Shown here one piece after another: positions 46,942 to 57,938 of a stretch of DNA of 64,000 nt. The stretch lies in contig CATKHK010000054.1 of NCBI GenBank assembly GCA_949751835.1, forward strand, positions 62,001 to 126,000, given 5' to 3'. Position 1 is the stretch's first letter; each line of letters begins with the position of its first letter. The notes beneath the pieces were generated by a model. It was not told where the DNA came from. It searched no databases and saw only the letters and a list, made by a program, of their open reading frames with translations. The DNA comes from Blepharisma japonicum (lineage: Eukaryota > Ciliophora > Heterotrichea > Heterotrichida > Blepharismidae). A program made the translations under genes and the position numbers.

Positions 46942-47682
46942 TTAAACTTTTTCAAAATAATTGTTTATGCAGACTGAAATATTTCCCGCTTCAGGAGTCT
47001 GGCGTGGTTCAGGGGTCACAGCTAGGCTCGTTTGGTTCTCTTTTTGCCTTAAATATATCTTTGCACTCCGATAAACAAAAGTGTGTATTGTTGCTGCAAA
47101 AGGAAATATTAGTAAGCATCCTAATGCAGCTTTCGTCCCATCTTCTCCACAAACACATGAAGATGCATTTATAGAGTCCCAGTCCATTTCTTCACAATTC
47201 TCAGAAAAAAATAATACATTAAGCCCAGACCATACCCAAAATCCTGCTAAATGTATAATAAAAGCTATCCAAAAAGAGAATACTGAGAATCCTACACATC
47301 TCACATCATGAAAAATATCAAGAATAAGAATAGCCAAAGAAATTGTTAAAAATAAAATTGATGCGCATTCAAATATGCCATAAGTAACCCCACTAATTCA
47401 TAAATTCTTAAATATTAAGCATTCATCATTAGAAAAGCTGCTTGATGTTGTGTTTCGTTCGCATTTGTCCCATATATCAAAATAGCTCTCAGTTTTTGTA
47501 TATTTGGCAGAGTCAGAATTGGGGTAGAAAAGTCCACCATGTCAATTATTTGAATTTTTGAACTGGTAAAATCAGTTTGCAGAAAACAAGGATATAAGTT
47601 CAATTGATATTAAAGATAAAAGAAAGATGATGGTTGAAACTCTCCAATACCTTGTTGCCATAAGGCATGATCTAGAAGGCAT
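46942..47682 (-). CDS. Four-TM membrane protein, unrecognised
   Basis: A 246-aa protein with three TGA codons read as Trp (ANWFYQ, NNWHGG, KNLWISG). The first membrane helix is STIIFLLSLISIELISLF. A large Cys-containing loop with an N-glycosylation motif follows (CERNTTSSSF). Three more helices are FECASILFLTISLAILIL, VFSFWIAFIIHLAGFWVW and LGCLLIFPFAATIHTFVY. The topology resembles claudin or PMP22-type tetraspan proteins, but I see no family signature. A polar C-terminal tail follows. The gene runs head-to-tail behind the WD40-channel gene, 185 nt downstream. Confidence 0.75.
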
Positions 47683-47867
47683 TTTTAATTTTTTTTTGTC
47701 AATTCCTAATATACTTTTTATATTAAGCTTTATTTATTTGTTTTGATTATGCAGTGATATATAAAAATTGAAGTACTTTGTTGAATTAAAAGGTTTTATC
47801 TAGCATTTTTATTAATATTTATTATTTTGTCATATTTTTAAAATTCATTTATATATTTATAATAACC

Positions 47868-50800
47868 TTAGCTATCTCTTAAACTTTTCTTGATCGAATT
47901 TCTTAACCATTTCAACGGTAGATTATCTCTTATTCCTTCATCTGTGTCAATTATTTCACTTTTAAGCCCGTTTGCTTGCTTTAGTCCTCTTTGCAGCGAC
48001 GTTAAGGCTAACCCAATTTTAGCTAGACTTTCTTTTGCAAATTTCGCAGTTTTTTGTTTTTCAACCAGTTTATTTACCTCACTCTTCAAATTTTTCGGAA
48101 ATTCTTTGATCATCAGTTTCAGTGATTTCATTTCGTTTCTAATATTTTTGCATTTTGTATGGATTCCTTTAACTGATTTTTTTATCACATTCATTTTTCC
48201 ACTCCATTTTGAGCTGTTATCTTGTACTTCGGACTCCTTAATGGCGCATTGATGAACATAATAAGGTACATTCATTTCTCTATTCCAGATCATCATACTT
48301 TCTACTTCCATAATTAAAGCCGCGAACTCTTTTTGGTCATTAGCTTCTGAGTTTTCGCTAACTTTGTCGTAGGTGTCGCCCATAATTGAAATAATGATGT
48401 TAAGCATAATCAAGGTAGTGAAGAAAGAAGCAAATAAATCTAAAAATGTGGAAAATCCTGACCATTCTGTATCAATGTTGAACTCTCCATAATTAAGGGT
48501 ATAAGCTCTTAATAAAGCGTCCTTTAAAAACTCGTTTAGCTTGAGGACATAAAATACGATTCCAAATATAACAGTGCAAGACAGCAAAATAATCAAAAAT
48601 GGACCAATGTCCATATAAATTTGAATCAGCAGTCTTATAAATCTGCGTGTAGGCTTGTAAGCTCGAAGATATCCAGCCCCTCTAATAAAAGATGTCATTA
48701 GTGCAAATGGGAAAATATAAACTTTAGCATGCCACGATTCTTGTCCGAACCTAAAAAATAAATAAAGGTACAAAATAATGATTTTCGATAAGCCAACCAA
48801 ATTTCATGTGTCACCTATATAATATCTTCCGACATACTTAATTAGCAAAATTTCTTTGATTGCATAAACGCAGTTGAAAACAAGGAGGGCGTATGTGTAA
48901 TTGCTCCCATCATCATTATCAGATATACCATGAGCAATCATTGTTGCAAAGAAGCCTATAAAAAGCATCCCCTCAATGATAATAAATGCTTTTGTTTTTC
49001 TCCATTTAAACTGTAGTAAAGATTTTATTAACTCCGTTTTGAAGATCTCTTGATTTTTGCACATGACGATAGATTGTAAGAACAGGACACTTGACAAAGA
49101 TCCTGGAATTGTAGGCAGTCTTATTAAAGATTTTGAAAATGAAAGTGGCTGCTGTTTCAATTCCTGATCATTTTTTGCCTTTTCAAATATAAATCTGTTT
49201 TGGTCTATAAATTCTGAATAGCTTCATTTCACCTCAGGACTGGACTCCATCATTATTCCAAATTCAGGCAATATTTTATCATTATAAGAAGCAAAAGCGC
49301 TTTCATATAAAAAATGGAGATTCATTAAATTGGCATTGTTGAAATTTTTTAATAATGGCTCTACATATCTGAAGATTTTCGGATTATTCGGAGTTATATA
49401 TTTTGGAAAAGAGCGCAATATGAGCTCTGTGCATTGCTTGCTTTGAAATAGTGATATTTTCAAAGGATCTTCTGCTACAATACTCTTCAAGAATTTTGCT
49501 CCAGATTTTAATGCTTGACCTAGCATATTTGCGTTTTTTAAAAATGCAAGAAAATGAAGGATGTTAAACCTGTCTGGGAAAATTACATAATTAGTGAACA
49601 AAGGGTCGTATATATCAGCTTCTTTAAGCACAACTTTGCGAAGATAGTTCAAGAACAGGCCAGAATATTTCTCAGGCAAAACGCTAAGGGAGGAATTAGC
49701 TGATAATGGGTTTGGCATTCTTATTAAAACTCCCCCACTTGATCCAACTAATATCTCTTTACAATTATCAATAAACGTTAAAAATGTAATTTTGAAGCCT
49801 ATCCCGATTTTTCCTAATAGCAAATGGTCTTTTATTGACCAAATTCCGAGATATTTGTCCGCGCTTCCAGTAATTATAAATTCATTTTCGTAAACAAGCA
49901 AGCAAGTGATATCATCTTCATGGGCTTCCAAAGGTGTGCTATGTCTTTTAGCCCTCAGATCCCACATCAACAATGAATTGTCAGCTCCTCCACTTACAGC
50001 AAAGTACTCGTTTTCAGTAAAAGATAAGCATAAAATCCTATCACTATGTGTCTTTTGAATTGCAGCTAGCTCATTTCCTGTAATAATATTTCACACCTTT
50101 ATTTCTAAATCTTTGCTTGCTGAAATCAATATAGATTTATCAGTTGTAAGGCAAAGGCAAGTAATTCCCAATGAATGTCCTATCAGTGCTCCTCTTTTTT
50201 TTGCTGTCGTGCTATCCCAAACGCATATGATTCCTTCATCTCCTCCAGTTACAAAAGAATCATGTACCTCAACAAAACAATTAATTGCTGCATTGTGAGC
50301 ATTGAGAACATAACTAGACTTGAACTCTTCACCAACTAATTTTAGAGTTCTTAGTATTCCGTGCTCAGTTCCTATGCATGGCTGATTTATATGCTTCAAA
50401 AAGATGGCTGCTGTGATTTCAGTCTCATCTGAATCAAACCCAGCCTCAAGCTCCATAGTTTCGATTCTCCACATTTTCATTTCTTTATTGGTAAAAGTAT
50501 AAAAAAATTCAGATTTTGCGTCTTCAAAAATAGCTATAATGCTTGACTCATGCGCCAACCTTTGGTTATTTGCTAGAGATGATCTCCTGAGTGGCCAAAT
50601 TTTAATGCCATCAGATCTAGAGCTAGAAATTAGCATATCGTCATCAGAAGATATGCAGATATTATTAATATTGAATTCTTGTTCAGTTATAGGAATAGGC
50701 TGAGGTGTCAGCATATCTATATTTCATACAAATATTGCGCCTTCTGAACTTGCAGATGCCAGAAAAGTATCATCACTAGTTATAGCAAGATCAATAATAG

Positions 50801-51611
50801 GCCCATCGTGGCCAGAAAGTGATAAGGTTATAGCTTTTTCTCTTAAGTTCCATACAAAAATATTCCTATCATCTCCTGCGGAAATTATACTTTTTGAGTC
50901 TTTTGTAAAAATTACTATATTGATTCCTAGCTCATGCCCTTCCATTGTCCAGCCACGAGCTAAGGCCACGGTGCTCCAAACATGTACAAGTTTATCAGAG
51001 CCTCCTGCAGCAATTCACTTATCATTTCTGCTTATATCAACACTTTTTACCGTTCCTTCCTCTACAGACACTGTTTTATCAATTCTAAAAGTTTTTGCAT
51101 CCCAATAATGCACATTTGTATCTTCTCCTACCGATAAAAAAAACCTATCATCGTAGTTTATCGCTATATCATTTATCGAGCCTTGGTGACCGGTTACTTC
51201 TTTGCTAGAAATAGAAGGATTATCAAGCTCAAAAATTCTGACAGTTCCTAAAGATGTTCCAACTATTACAGTTTCGCAGTCATTTGTAACGCTAATTTTA
51301 GTAATTATTATGTCTTCTATAATGAGGCTATCGTCTTGTGAGCGCTCATTTGGAGCATCTTCAGCTTTTGTGCTCATTGCATATTCCTCATCTTTTTCTA
51401 GCTCGATAATATGCACTTGACCTCGATCTATACCTGCAATTATATGGGTATTATCTGAAGTTAAACAAAGAGAAGTTATTTGAGTGGTGAAGTGAAAATC
51501 TCTAGGCTCAGTAAAGGAGCTGGATTTAAGGTCACTAATAAATGCTCTTAGTGGAACATGAAAAGTTTCCAAAAATTGCATGCTTGTAGGACGTTCTGCA
51601 GCAAAACTCAT
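47868..51611 (-). CDS. WD40 repeats fused to a TRP-like ion channel
   Basis: A 1,247-aa protein, one frame through five TGA codons read as Trp (51015, 50724, 50091, 49224, 48804). Residues 1-620 contain about 11-13 WD40 repeats, for example EVTGHQGSINDIAINYDDRFF, LSGHDGPIIDLAITSDD and ALIGHSLGITCLCLTTD. A helical linker follows. Residues about 830-1090 hold several membrane helices and an ion-transport domain: RRFIRLLIQIYMDIGPFLII, a pore-like TLNYGEFNIDTEW, and FASFFTTLIMLNIIISIMG. The tail (1110-1247) is basic and coiled-coil-like. It is probably a polycystin/TRP-type cation channel with an N-terminal propeller. Similar fusions occur in other ciliates as far as I know. The start is 34 bp from a divergent small gene. 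Confidence 0.88.
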
Positions 51612-51645
51612 ATTTATTGAATTTACTTTATAATTAGATAGATAA

Positions 51646-51852
51646 ATGGGAATTTTTGAGACTTTGAGGAAGAGAGTGTGGCAAGTAAGGATGATGAGAT
51701 GGACAGGATATTGCCTATTAGCTCACACAGGGTATATATGGTTCACCGATCTTGCTTTAATTAAAGCTTTTGAGCAAGAAGTATTAGAGGAGCACACAGA
51801 ACTGGAGAAAAAAGTTGAAAAAGAATATAATAGGATAATAAGTGAGAAATAA
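51646..51852 (+). CDS. Small protein with one hydrophobic segment, unrecognised
   Basis: A 68-aa protein. A basic N-terminus (MGIFETLRKRVWQVRMMRW) is followed by a moderately hydrophobic stretch (TGYCLLAHTGYIWFTDLALI) and a charged helical tail (EEHTELEKKVEKEYNRII). The pattern fits a small mitochondrial inner-membrane or subunit protein, but I recognise no family. It starts 34 bp from the divergent WD40-channel start codon and ends TAA. Its small size makes it the least certain of the plus-strand genes. All Trp codons are TGG. Confidence 0.6.
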   Translation: MGIFETLRKRVWQVRMMRWTGYCLLAHTGYIWFTDLALIKAFEQEVLEEHTELEKKVEKEYNRIISEK

Positions 51853-52057
51853 TTTAATCTTATGATAATTTTTTTTCTTATATGATTTAAGATTTGATTG
51901 CGGTTTAATCCGGAAATTTTGCTGATTTTTTATAAAATTCTAGCAAATAGAAAGAAAATTCTAAGCAAATTTACATAAAGATATAGAAAACCCTCAATAA
52001 GCTAGATATTAATAATCTCCTTTCAGAGCTTTTAACTCTAGTTGCAATAAAGTTAAT

Positions 52058-53590
52058 ATGGCAGAACCTATGAGAAAACGAATTGCAGCAATTGCTGTCT
52101 TCCTCTTGTTTATATATGTTACTGATGAGCTTTTTAGTCCTCACAACAGACGATTGAGACACCCCACCACTAAACAAAACTCAGAAACACTTGAAACATA
52201 TAATGTTACTACTGAAGTGCAAGAATATGAATCTGAAGCGTTAAAAAGGGATTATTTAGGGATATGGCGGTCAAATTCCAATGGCCAAGTACTTGATTTA
52301 TTTAATTCTGCAAAAGGGAGAGCGCTTTATAAACATTTTAAAGATAATTCAAACCATACCATAAACCGATTCATTATTTGTGATGGAATGTGAGAAAGCG
52401 ATGACAAATATATGCTGATTACCAAAGGAGCGCAATTTAATGAGAGTACACAGACAATTGTGAGCAATAATGGAATAATTATTATTCCTAGCAGCTATAA
52501 AAACATTACTATATGTGAAGGAGCCAGCAAAATTGTATCAGAAAAAGACGAAAAAGAGAAATACAAGATGCAGATTTCGATGAAAAGCAATAATTGCACT
52601 TTAGACTTAAATTTTAAGCTAGAAGAACATACGAAGAATGAGCAATTGTCAGAGGCTTTACCGTATATTTGTTTGGTATCAACAACCACGATAATGCTTA
52701 TTGTTGTGTTTGCTAAGCATACTCATGACTGCTATTCAGAAAGTCATGCTAAGAAAACCTCAATCGTAACTCTAGGCATGCAAGCAGCAATGGACTTCTT
52801 TATGTGTATTTGAAACATAAGGCTGACTTTTGATCACCCAAAATGCTTTGACTACTTTACCATAGCATCAATTTTATCTTTTTCTTTATTTGTTGTAATT
52901 CAAGGAAGACTGCTGCAATTTGTGTGGAGGGCTCAACATACAGAACTATTAGAAATAGGTACAGAGACCTTTAGAAGAAATTATGCAATTTTTCAGTCCA
53001 GGTTTCTATTACTGGTTATGGTATCTGTCATTTTGTCAACAATTTTTGAGTCTATGTTTTACGTCACAATTTTTATTTTCCACAGCTTTTTTATCCCTCA
53101 AATAATTCACAATGCAAGATATGGGTACAAAAACTCATTTAGGAAATCTATATTATACATAATCTTTATTTCCAGGACTTCTATTGTACTTTATGTGTTT
53201 GGCTGTCCAAAAAATTTCTTTGTATATGAGCCAAAGCCATTATATTGTATTTCACTTGTGACCCATCTTACGATCCAATTTTTGGTTTTATTGAAGCAAA
53301 GTTCATCAGGGACAAGATTTTTTATACCAAAAGCACTGAGACCAGCTGCATATAGCTATTATAAAACCCCTGAAGAAGAAAGGATCATTGAAACTAATAC
53401 AGACTGCATCATTTGTATGACTCCTTTGAATTTGCAAGGCAAAGAAATGCATGACGTGGTTGATTTCACGAAAACTATGCATACACCTTGTAACCATATG
53501 TTTCATGAAGACTGCTTGACGAACTGGATGACGATAAAGATGGAATGTCCTACATGTAGAGGAACGTTACCTCCATTAGATGAGTGGTAA
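52058..53590 (+). CDS. Multi-pass membrane RING-H2 E3 ligase, Tul1/FLY-like
   Basis: A 510-aa protein with two TGA codons read as Trp (DGMWESDD, MCIWNIRL). An N-terminal signal-anchor (IAAIAVFLLFIYV) is followed by a luminal domain with N-glycosylation sites. About six to seven membrane helices lie between residues 200 and 430. The C-terminal RING-H2 domain (CIICMTPL...CNHMFHEDCLTNWM...CPTCRGTLPPL) ends the protein, with the CPTCRxxLPP tail typical of Tul1/DSC and plant FLY ligases. These sit in Golgi or endosomes and ubiquitinate membrane proteins. No intron was found. Confidence 0.9.
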
Positions 53591-53760
53591 TCAATATTTT
53601 AATACTTATTCTCATTTAGTACTATAAGTTAATGTATAGCAAAGAAATAAAGTGGGCTTAATTAAATCAGTTAAAAAGGATTATATCAGCACTTTTCTCA
53701 TGTGACTTATTTTCATCAATTTTTAAAGATTTATTCAACATATATTATAAAAGAAATAAC

Positions 53761-54537
53761 ATGGACTTACTCACAGAATTATTTAAAGATAGAATTATTG
53801 GCCCGTTCTTGAAGAAATTTCCGGAAAATGCCCAAATTGATATGGTTAAAAAAGTTCTTATATTTGGAATACATTCATTTGATGTAATTTCAGCGGTTGG
53901 ACTAACCGGGTGTATAGACAAATTCAACGAAAATAAACAAATGTCCACTGAAAGGACAAATTCAAGCAAATATGAGTATAAAGGCTCAAAGCAAACCTCA
54001 GTAATAATAGAGGATGCAACCGTCGAGCCAAAAAACCCTAAGAAAACCGTTCAAAAGAATGCAAAATCAGCATCGACCCCAAAAGCACAAAAAACCCCGC
54101 AATCTCAAACTACAACTGGAGCAGGAAAAAAGCAAACCTTTGAGCTAAGTGACTCACAAAGAATTAGCTCACGAATAACTAAAAAAAAGCGAGAAAACTC
54201 AGAGCCTAAAGTTCCAGCTTCCTTAATAAAATCTCAGCCTTCTTCAAAAAGAACACCATCTGCGAGAGAAAAAATGGTCTCAAAGATTTCAAATATTTCA
54301 TTGATCCTGGATGATATTACTGATTTCCCTTATAAGCCTTTTATTAATACCCCAGCAAATTGCTATTCAGCCTCAAATGCAAAGCGCAACGATTCTTCTT
54401 CACAACTTTCTAAAGATTACCGTCAGCCCTTACAAAATGAAAATCCACACAAACTAAAACAAATTGTCTTACCATCCCCGAAAATTTCTAAAAGTGCACT
54501 TGTATACACAACAGATTCGAGCGAAGAAGATGCATAA
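53761..54537 (+). CDS. Lys/Ser-rich protein, unrecognised
   Basis: A 258-aa protein. The first 55 residues look folded (MDLLTELFKDRIIGPFLKKF, then IFGIHSFDVISAVGLTG). The rest is basic, Lys/Ser/Thr/Pro-rich and probably disordered, with KKTVQKNAKSAS, SSRITKKKREN and an acidic end (TTDSSEEDA). It contains no Trp at all, neither TGG nor TGA. It may be a nuclear or microtubule-associated protein by composition only. It lies 41 nt before the next gene on the same strand. Confidence 0.7.
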   Translation: MDLLTELFKDRIIGPFLKKFPENAQIDMVKKVLIFGIHSFDVISAVGLTGCIDKFNENKQMSTERTNSSKYEYKGSKQTSVIIEDATVEPKNPKKTVQKNAKSASTPKAQKTPQSQTTTGAGKKQTFELSDSQRISSRITKKKRENSEPKVPASLIKSQPSSKRTPSAREKMVSKISNISLILDDITDFPYKPFINTPANCYSASNAKRNDSSSQLSKDYRQPLQNENPHKLKQIVLPSPKISKSALVYTTDSSEEDA

Positions 54538-54578
54538 TCTTATATTATAACAGTTTTAAAATAAAAATATTTTTCTTA

Positions 54579-55679
54579 ATGAGCAAGGCATATGCTCCCG
54601 TCCCACAATTAAGGAGTGGTGATAATACTTCTTTACCAGTTTTACGTCCTAATTATGAGTCAACAAAGCTATTGGAACATCAAAAAGAAATCGAGTCTCT
54701 AAAGAACGAGATTGCTGACTTAAAATACGATATGCAGCTTTTACGAAAAAAAGAAAAAGAGTCAATCAAGACCGAACTGCAATATAAGCAACTAATAAGG
54801 ACCTACCAGCAAGAGCTTTCTAAAAATTCAATGAGACAGTCAAAGATGCCAACAGAAGAGTCAGAAAAAAATGTGCATGCAATTGGTGAGGCTTATGATA
54901 AAGTTTATAGCTGTATTAAGGAGCTACAAGACAGAATTGATGATATGCTTGTAAATAAAGAAATTTCACTTATAGCAGTTTTTGACGCAAAACTTCAAGA
55001 AATTTCAAAAGAACTGGAAAACGAAAAAAAAGCCAAATTAGAATATATTGAAGGTTTAGCAGAAAGGGAAAATAAATCACTCAAAGAATTAGAAATCCTG
55101 AGAGGCTCAGTGGAATTAATTGAAGCTAAAAACTGCTATCTGGAAACAGAAAACAAAAGACTTAGGGGAGAGCTTAAGCAAGCTAGATCTGAGTACGTAA
55201 ATTTAGAACGTCGTCTTTTCCAAATGAAAGAAAGCAGGCCTAAGCCTAGGATTCCTTCGCCAAAATCACTTATTTCCCCTAAATCGTCGACAAGTGTTTT
55301 ATTATCTCCTCCAGTTTCTCCTGGGTCAAGAGTTAAAAGTTTTTTGTCATCAAAAAGATCAGAAAATGATAATGCAGATGCAAGATATCAACTGGTGATA
55401 GAAAAATTAAAAAAATCTATAGAGTTTCAGAAAAACAATTTAAGGGCTGCTAGAACTGCATATATAAGGGAACTTCAAAGCAAAAATGAGATTGAGCAGG
55501 TCGTGCAAGTATGCCTTGATGAGGTAAAAAAGCAGCTGGCACAGAATAAAGATAAAACGAAAAATAAAGCCGAAAATGCGAGACAAGAACTAATTAACAA
55601 ATTGACTACACAAGAAGAAATACTTTCATTATTATACCAAAAAGTCCACCGAAACGAAAACCAGAATCAATTTTTGTAA
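54579..55679 (+). CDS. Coiled-coil protein with Ser/Pro-rich insert, unrecognised
   Basis: A 366-aa protein. Coiled coil spans about residues 28-225, with heptads such as EIESLKNEIADLKYDMQLLR. A Ser/Pro-rich stretch follows (about 226-265, RIPSPKSLISPKSS...SPPVSPGSRVK) with several SP sites for proline-directed kinases. A second coiled coil runs to the end. No Trp, no intron. The layout fits a basal-body or cytoskeletal scaffold, without evidence for which. It lies 41 nt after the preceding gene; shared transcription is possible but not shown. Confidence 0.75.
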   Translation: MSKAYAPVPQLRSGDNTSLPVLRPNYESTKLLEHQKEIESLKNEIADLKYDMQLLRKKEKESIKTELQYKQLIRTYQQELSKNSMRQSKMPTEESEKNVHAIGEAYDKVYSCIKELQDRIDDMLVNKEISLIAVFDAKLQEISKELENEKKAKLEYIEGLAERENKSLKELEILRGSVELIEAKNCYLETENKRLRGELKQARSEYVNLERRLFQMKESRPKPRIPSPKSLISPKSSTSVLLSPPVSPGSRVKSFLSSKRSENDNADARYQLVIEKLKKSIEFQKNNLRAARTAYIRELQSKNEIEQVVQVCLDEVKKQLAQNKDKTKNKAENARQELINKLTTQEEILSLLYQKVHRNENQNQFL

Positions 55680-56090
55680 ATTATAAGCATTGATTGGCTT
55701 TTAGTTTATATATTAATTGATGGTTAAAATAAGTAAAAGATATACTTATAAGCATAAATAATCATTATAATTCCATATTCATTAATATTATACCCAAAAA
55801 AAATTTCATAAATTAAATATTCTTACTTCCAGCTTTGATGAAAAAAATTGGATTGCATTCAAAATTCAAATGTTTTAAATTTAATTAGATTTTATTTCAT
55901 TAACAACAGCGAGAAATATGCTCGATGACTAACAAAAAACTCATAAATTGCAATCTCAGCAACATTTTTCTCACACAAATTCATTACTGACCATGACCCT
56001 TTATTTATTAAAGTTTATTTTAAGAATTATCATAAAGCTCCTACAAGGGAAAATATTCATAAAAATTAGATAAGTTGAAACAACACAAAT
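55680..56090. other. Spacer before PIN-like copy B
   Basis: AT-rich, about 410 nt, holding 3' UTR of the coiled-coil gene and the presumed promoter of the transporter. No frame of note on either strand and no structure recognised. Confidence 0.45.
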
Positions 56091-57252
56091 ATGTCAGAAG
56101 TTTTGGACTCAATTATAGCTGCAATTGACGGTACTGTAGTTGTGTCTTTTATTGCTGGTTCAGGCATAATTTTGACAAGAGCCAAAGTAATCTTTATTTA
56201 GGTGCTTGATAGAGCTGGAGCTGAAACTTTTGGAAAAATTATCATTTACTTATTGCTTCCTTGCCTTCTTTTTACAAATATGCTTCTCTATGTTGATGTT
56301 TCTGATGTACAAAATTTTGGAATTGCTTTTGGTCTTGCTACGTTTCACTCTATTGTTGGGTGTGGGTTAGGGTGGGTTTTAGCGAGATTGACTGGAGCGA
56401 AAAGAGAAATTAGAAGGTTGATCATGTGCTGCCTAGGATTTCAAGACACAACAGCTTATCCTCTAGCATATGCTATTGTTCTGGGAGGAAATAGTGTTAC
56501 AAATGCAGATAAAAATTTTAAAGACAGAGCTACTGAATATGTGTTGATTTATACCATATTTATTGTTATTTTTAAGTGGACCATAGGATGGGAGTATGAT
56601 TTATATAGGATTATGATGAAAAAAAGGTCTTCAAGACTTCCTGGCACAGAAATCATAAACAAGTCCGACATCACTCCAGAGAACATTGGACACACTAAAT
56701 ACCTTCTCTGGAAAATAAAAAGAGGTATGACTCCGCCTGTATGGGCCGCGATATTTGCAATCCCTTTTGCATTTATCCCATATAGTCAAGAATATTTATG
56801 GACAGGCTCAGGGTCAGTTTTGAGGAAAAATATCTTTCAAGCAATGTTATCATTTGGGGGGTGTGCATCTCCATTGATTTCATTTATTCTAGGCTCTAAT
56901 TTAAGTCATGGATATCCTGCAACAGCTGACATTAGCAAGTAAATTTTATTCAGTCTTCATATTGCGGTTATACTATTAGGACGTCTAGTACTCATGCCTT
57001 TAATCGGTCTCGGCGCGATTGGTGGGCTTTATTATCTAGGAGTCATTGTAAGTCTTATTATAGGGTCGGATTATGACACTTATGATGCAGATTTGCTTTG
57101 CTGCTCCAATTTCACTGCAGCTTCTTGTTATTTGTGAAGATAGGAAGAATCAAGAAGAAAACCTGTCAAAAGTAGTTATTTTTGCCTATGGATTTGCAAC
57201 AATTATGATGCCATTATGGACCTCAATATTTTTGGTATTACTTTACGATTAA
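56091..57252 (+). CDS. PIN-like (auxin efflux carrier family) membrane transporter, copy B
   Basis: A 371-aa transporter in four exons. Introns: 56187-56201 (GTAATCTTTATTTAG, phase 0), 56939-56953 (GTAAATTTTATTCAG, phase 2) and 57048-57063 (16 nt, GTAAGTCTTATTATAG, phase 0). The last one shifts the frame if retained; after it the conserved C-terminal helix appears (MMQICFAAPISLQLLVICED), matching FAAPPSISVLVVS in copy A. The N-terminal block has FIAGSGIILTRAKVLDRAGAETFGKI and IYLLLPCLLFTNML. Topology is two five-helix blocks round a short loop (MKKRSSRLPGTEI). It diverges strongly from copy A at 24124, so this is an old paralogue. Confidence 0.88.
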
Positions 57253-57320
57253 TATTTTAGACATCCATAATAAGTATAAATAGATCATTATTTGCATACA
57301 ATTAATATTCATATTAATTA

Positions 57321-57707
57321 TTAAAATTGCCCTTTGCATTGTTTATATAAGTCGAGATAGCTCTGGCACATCCCGATGTCATTTTTGTTATATTGAAGAC
57401 AGTTTAGAAAATCTTGATTTTGCTGATAGCAAGGCTCTTGGATAGGCTGAGATTGGGATTGAGATTCTTGAGCATGATTGCTACTGCTGCTTCCCATTAT
57501 GCCTCTAACTGCTTGATGAGCTACTTCACTTCCAGCCCCAAAAGCCATTCCTTGCATTATAGTTCCACCGATAGAGCCGATAAGTCCTGGACTTTGCTGT
57601 GTTAATGGGGCTTGATGTGTAGGCTGAGGAGCTGCTCTTGCAGACCTTGTAGGTCCGGAACTTCTTGAAAATCCACTTGATTTCATTCCACTTGATCGTC
57701 TTGGCAT
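57321..57707 (-). CDS. CHCHD2/CHCHD10 (Mix17)-like twin CX9C protein
   Basis: A 128-aa protein. A Ser/Arg-rich mitochondrial-targeting N-terminus (MPRRSSGMKSSGFSRSSG) is followed by the central Gly-rich hydrophobic segment (GSIGGTIMQGMAFGAGSEVAH) and a Gln/Ser-rich linker. The twin CX9C (CHCH) motif comes last: CYQQNQDFLNC and CQSYLDLYKQC. Length and order match CHCHD2/CHCHD10, imported into the intermembrane space by Mia40 and linked to cristae and respiration. The 68-nt gap to the transporter is convergent. No TGA or intron. Confidence 0.92.
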   Translation of the reverse strand: MPRRSSGMKSSGFSRSSGPTRSARAAPQPTHQAPLTQQSPGLIGSIGGTIMQGMAFGAGSEVAHQAVRGIMGSSSSNHAQESQSQSQPIQEPCYQQNQDFLNCLQYNKNDIGMCQSYLDLYKQCKGQF

Positions 57708-57938
57708 TTTATTATTATAATATAGGGTACCAAGCCATTTACAGATTTAAGAATCTTAGAAATTCTGGAAAATAACTCTTGATTATGTATTTGTGAAGGC
57801 ATTATGAATTTTAATCTACTCAGAATTATCAAAAAGTATAGGAATAGACAATTGCAAACTTAGGAGTATTTTAAAAGAAATCTCAGCTATTTAACGAGAA
57901 AACTTAGATTATCTTGATATATTAATACAGTCTAAGTT

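Noticed and set aside
53761-55679. Operon-like pair of genes 41 nt apart
   Set aside because: Close spacing is normal in this gene-dense genome; no evidence for a shared transcript.
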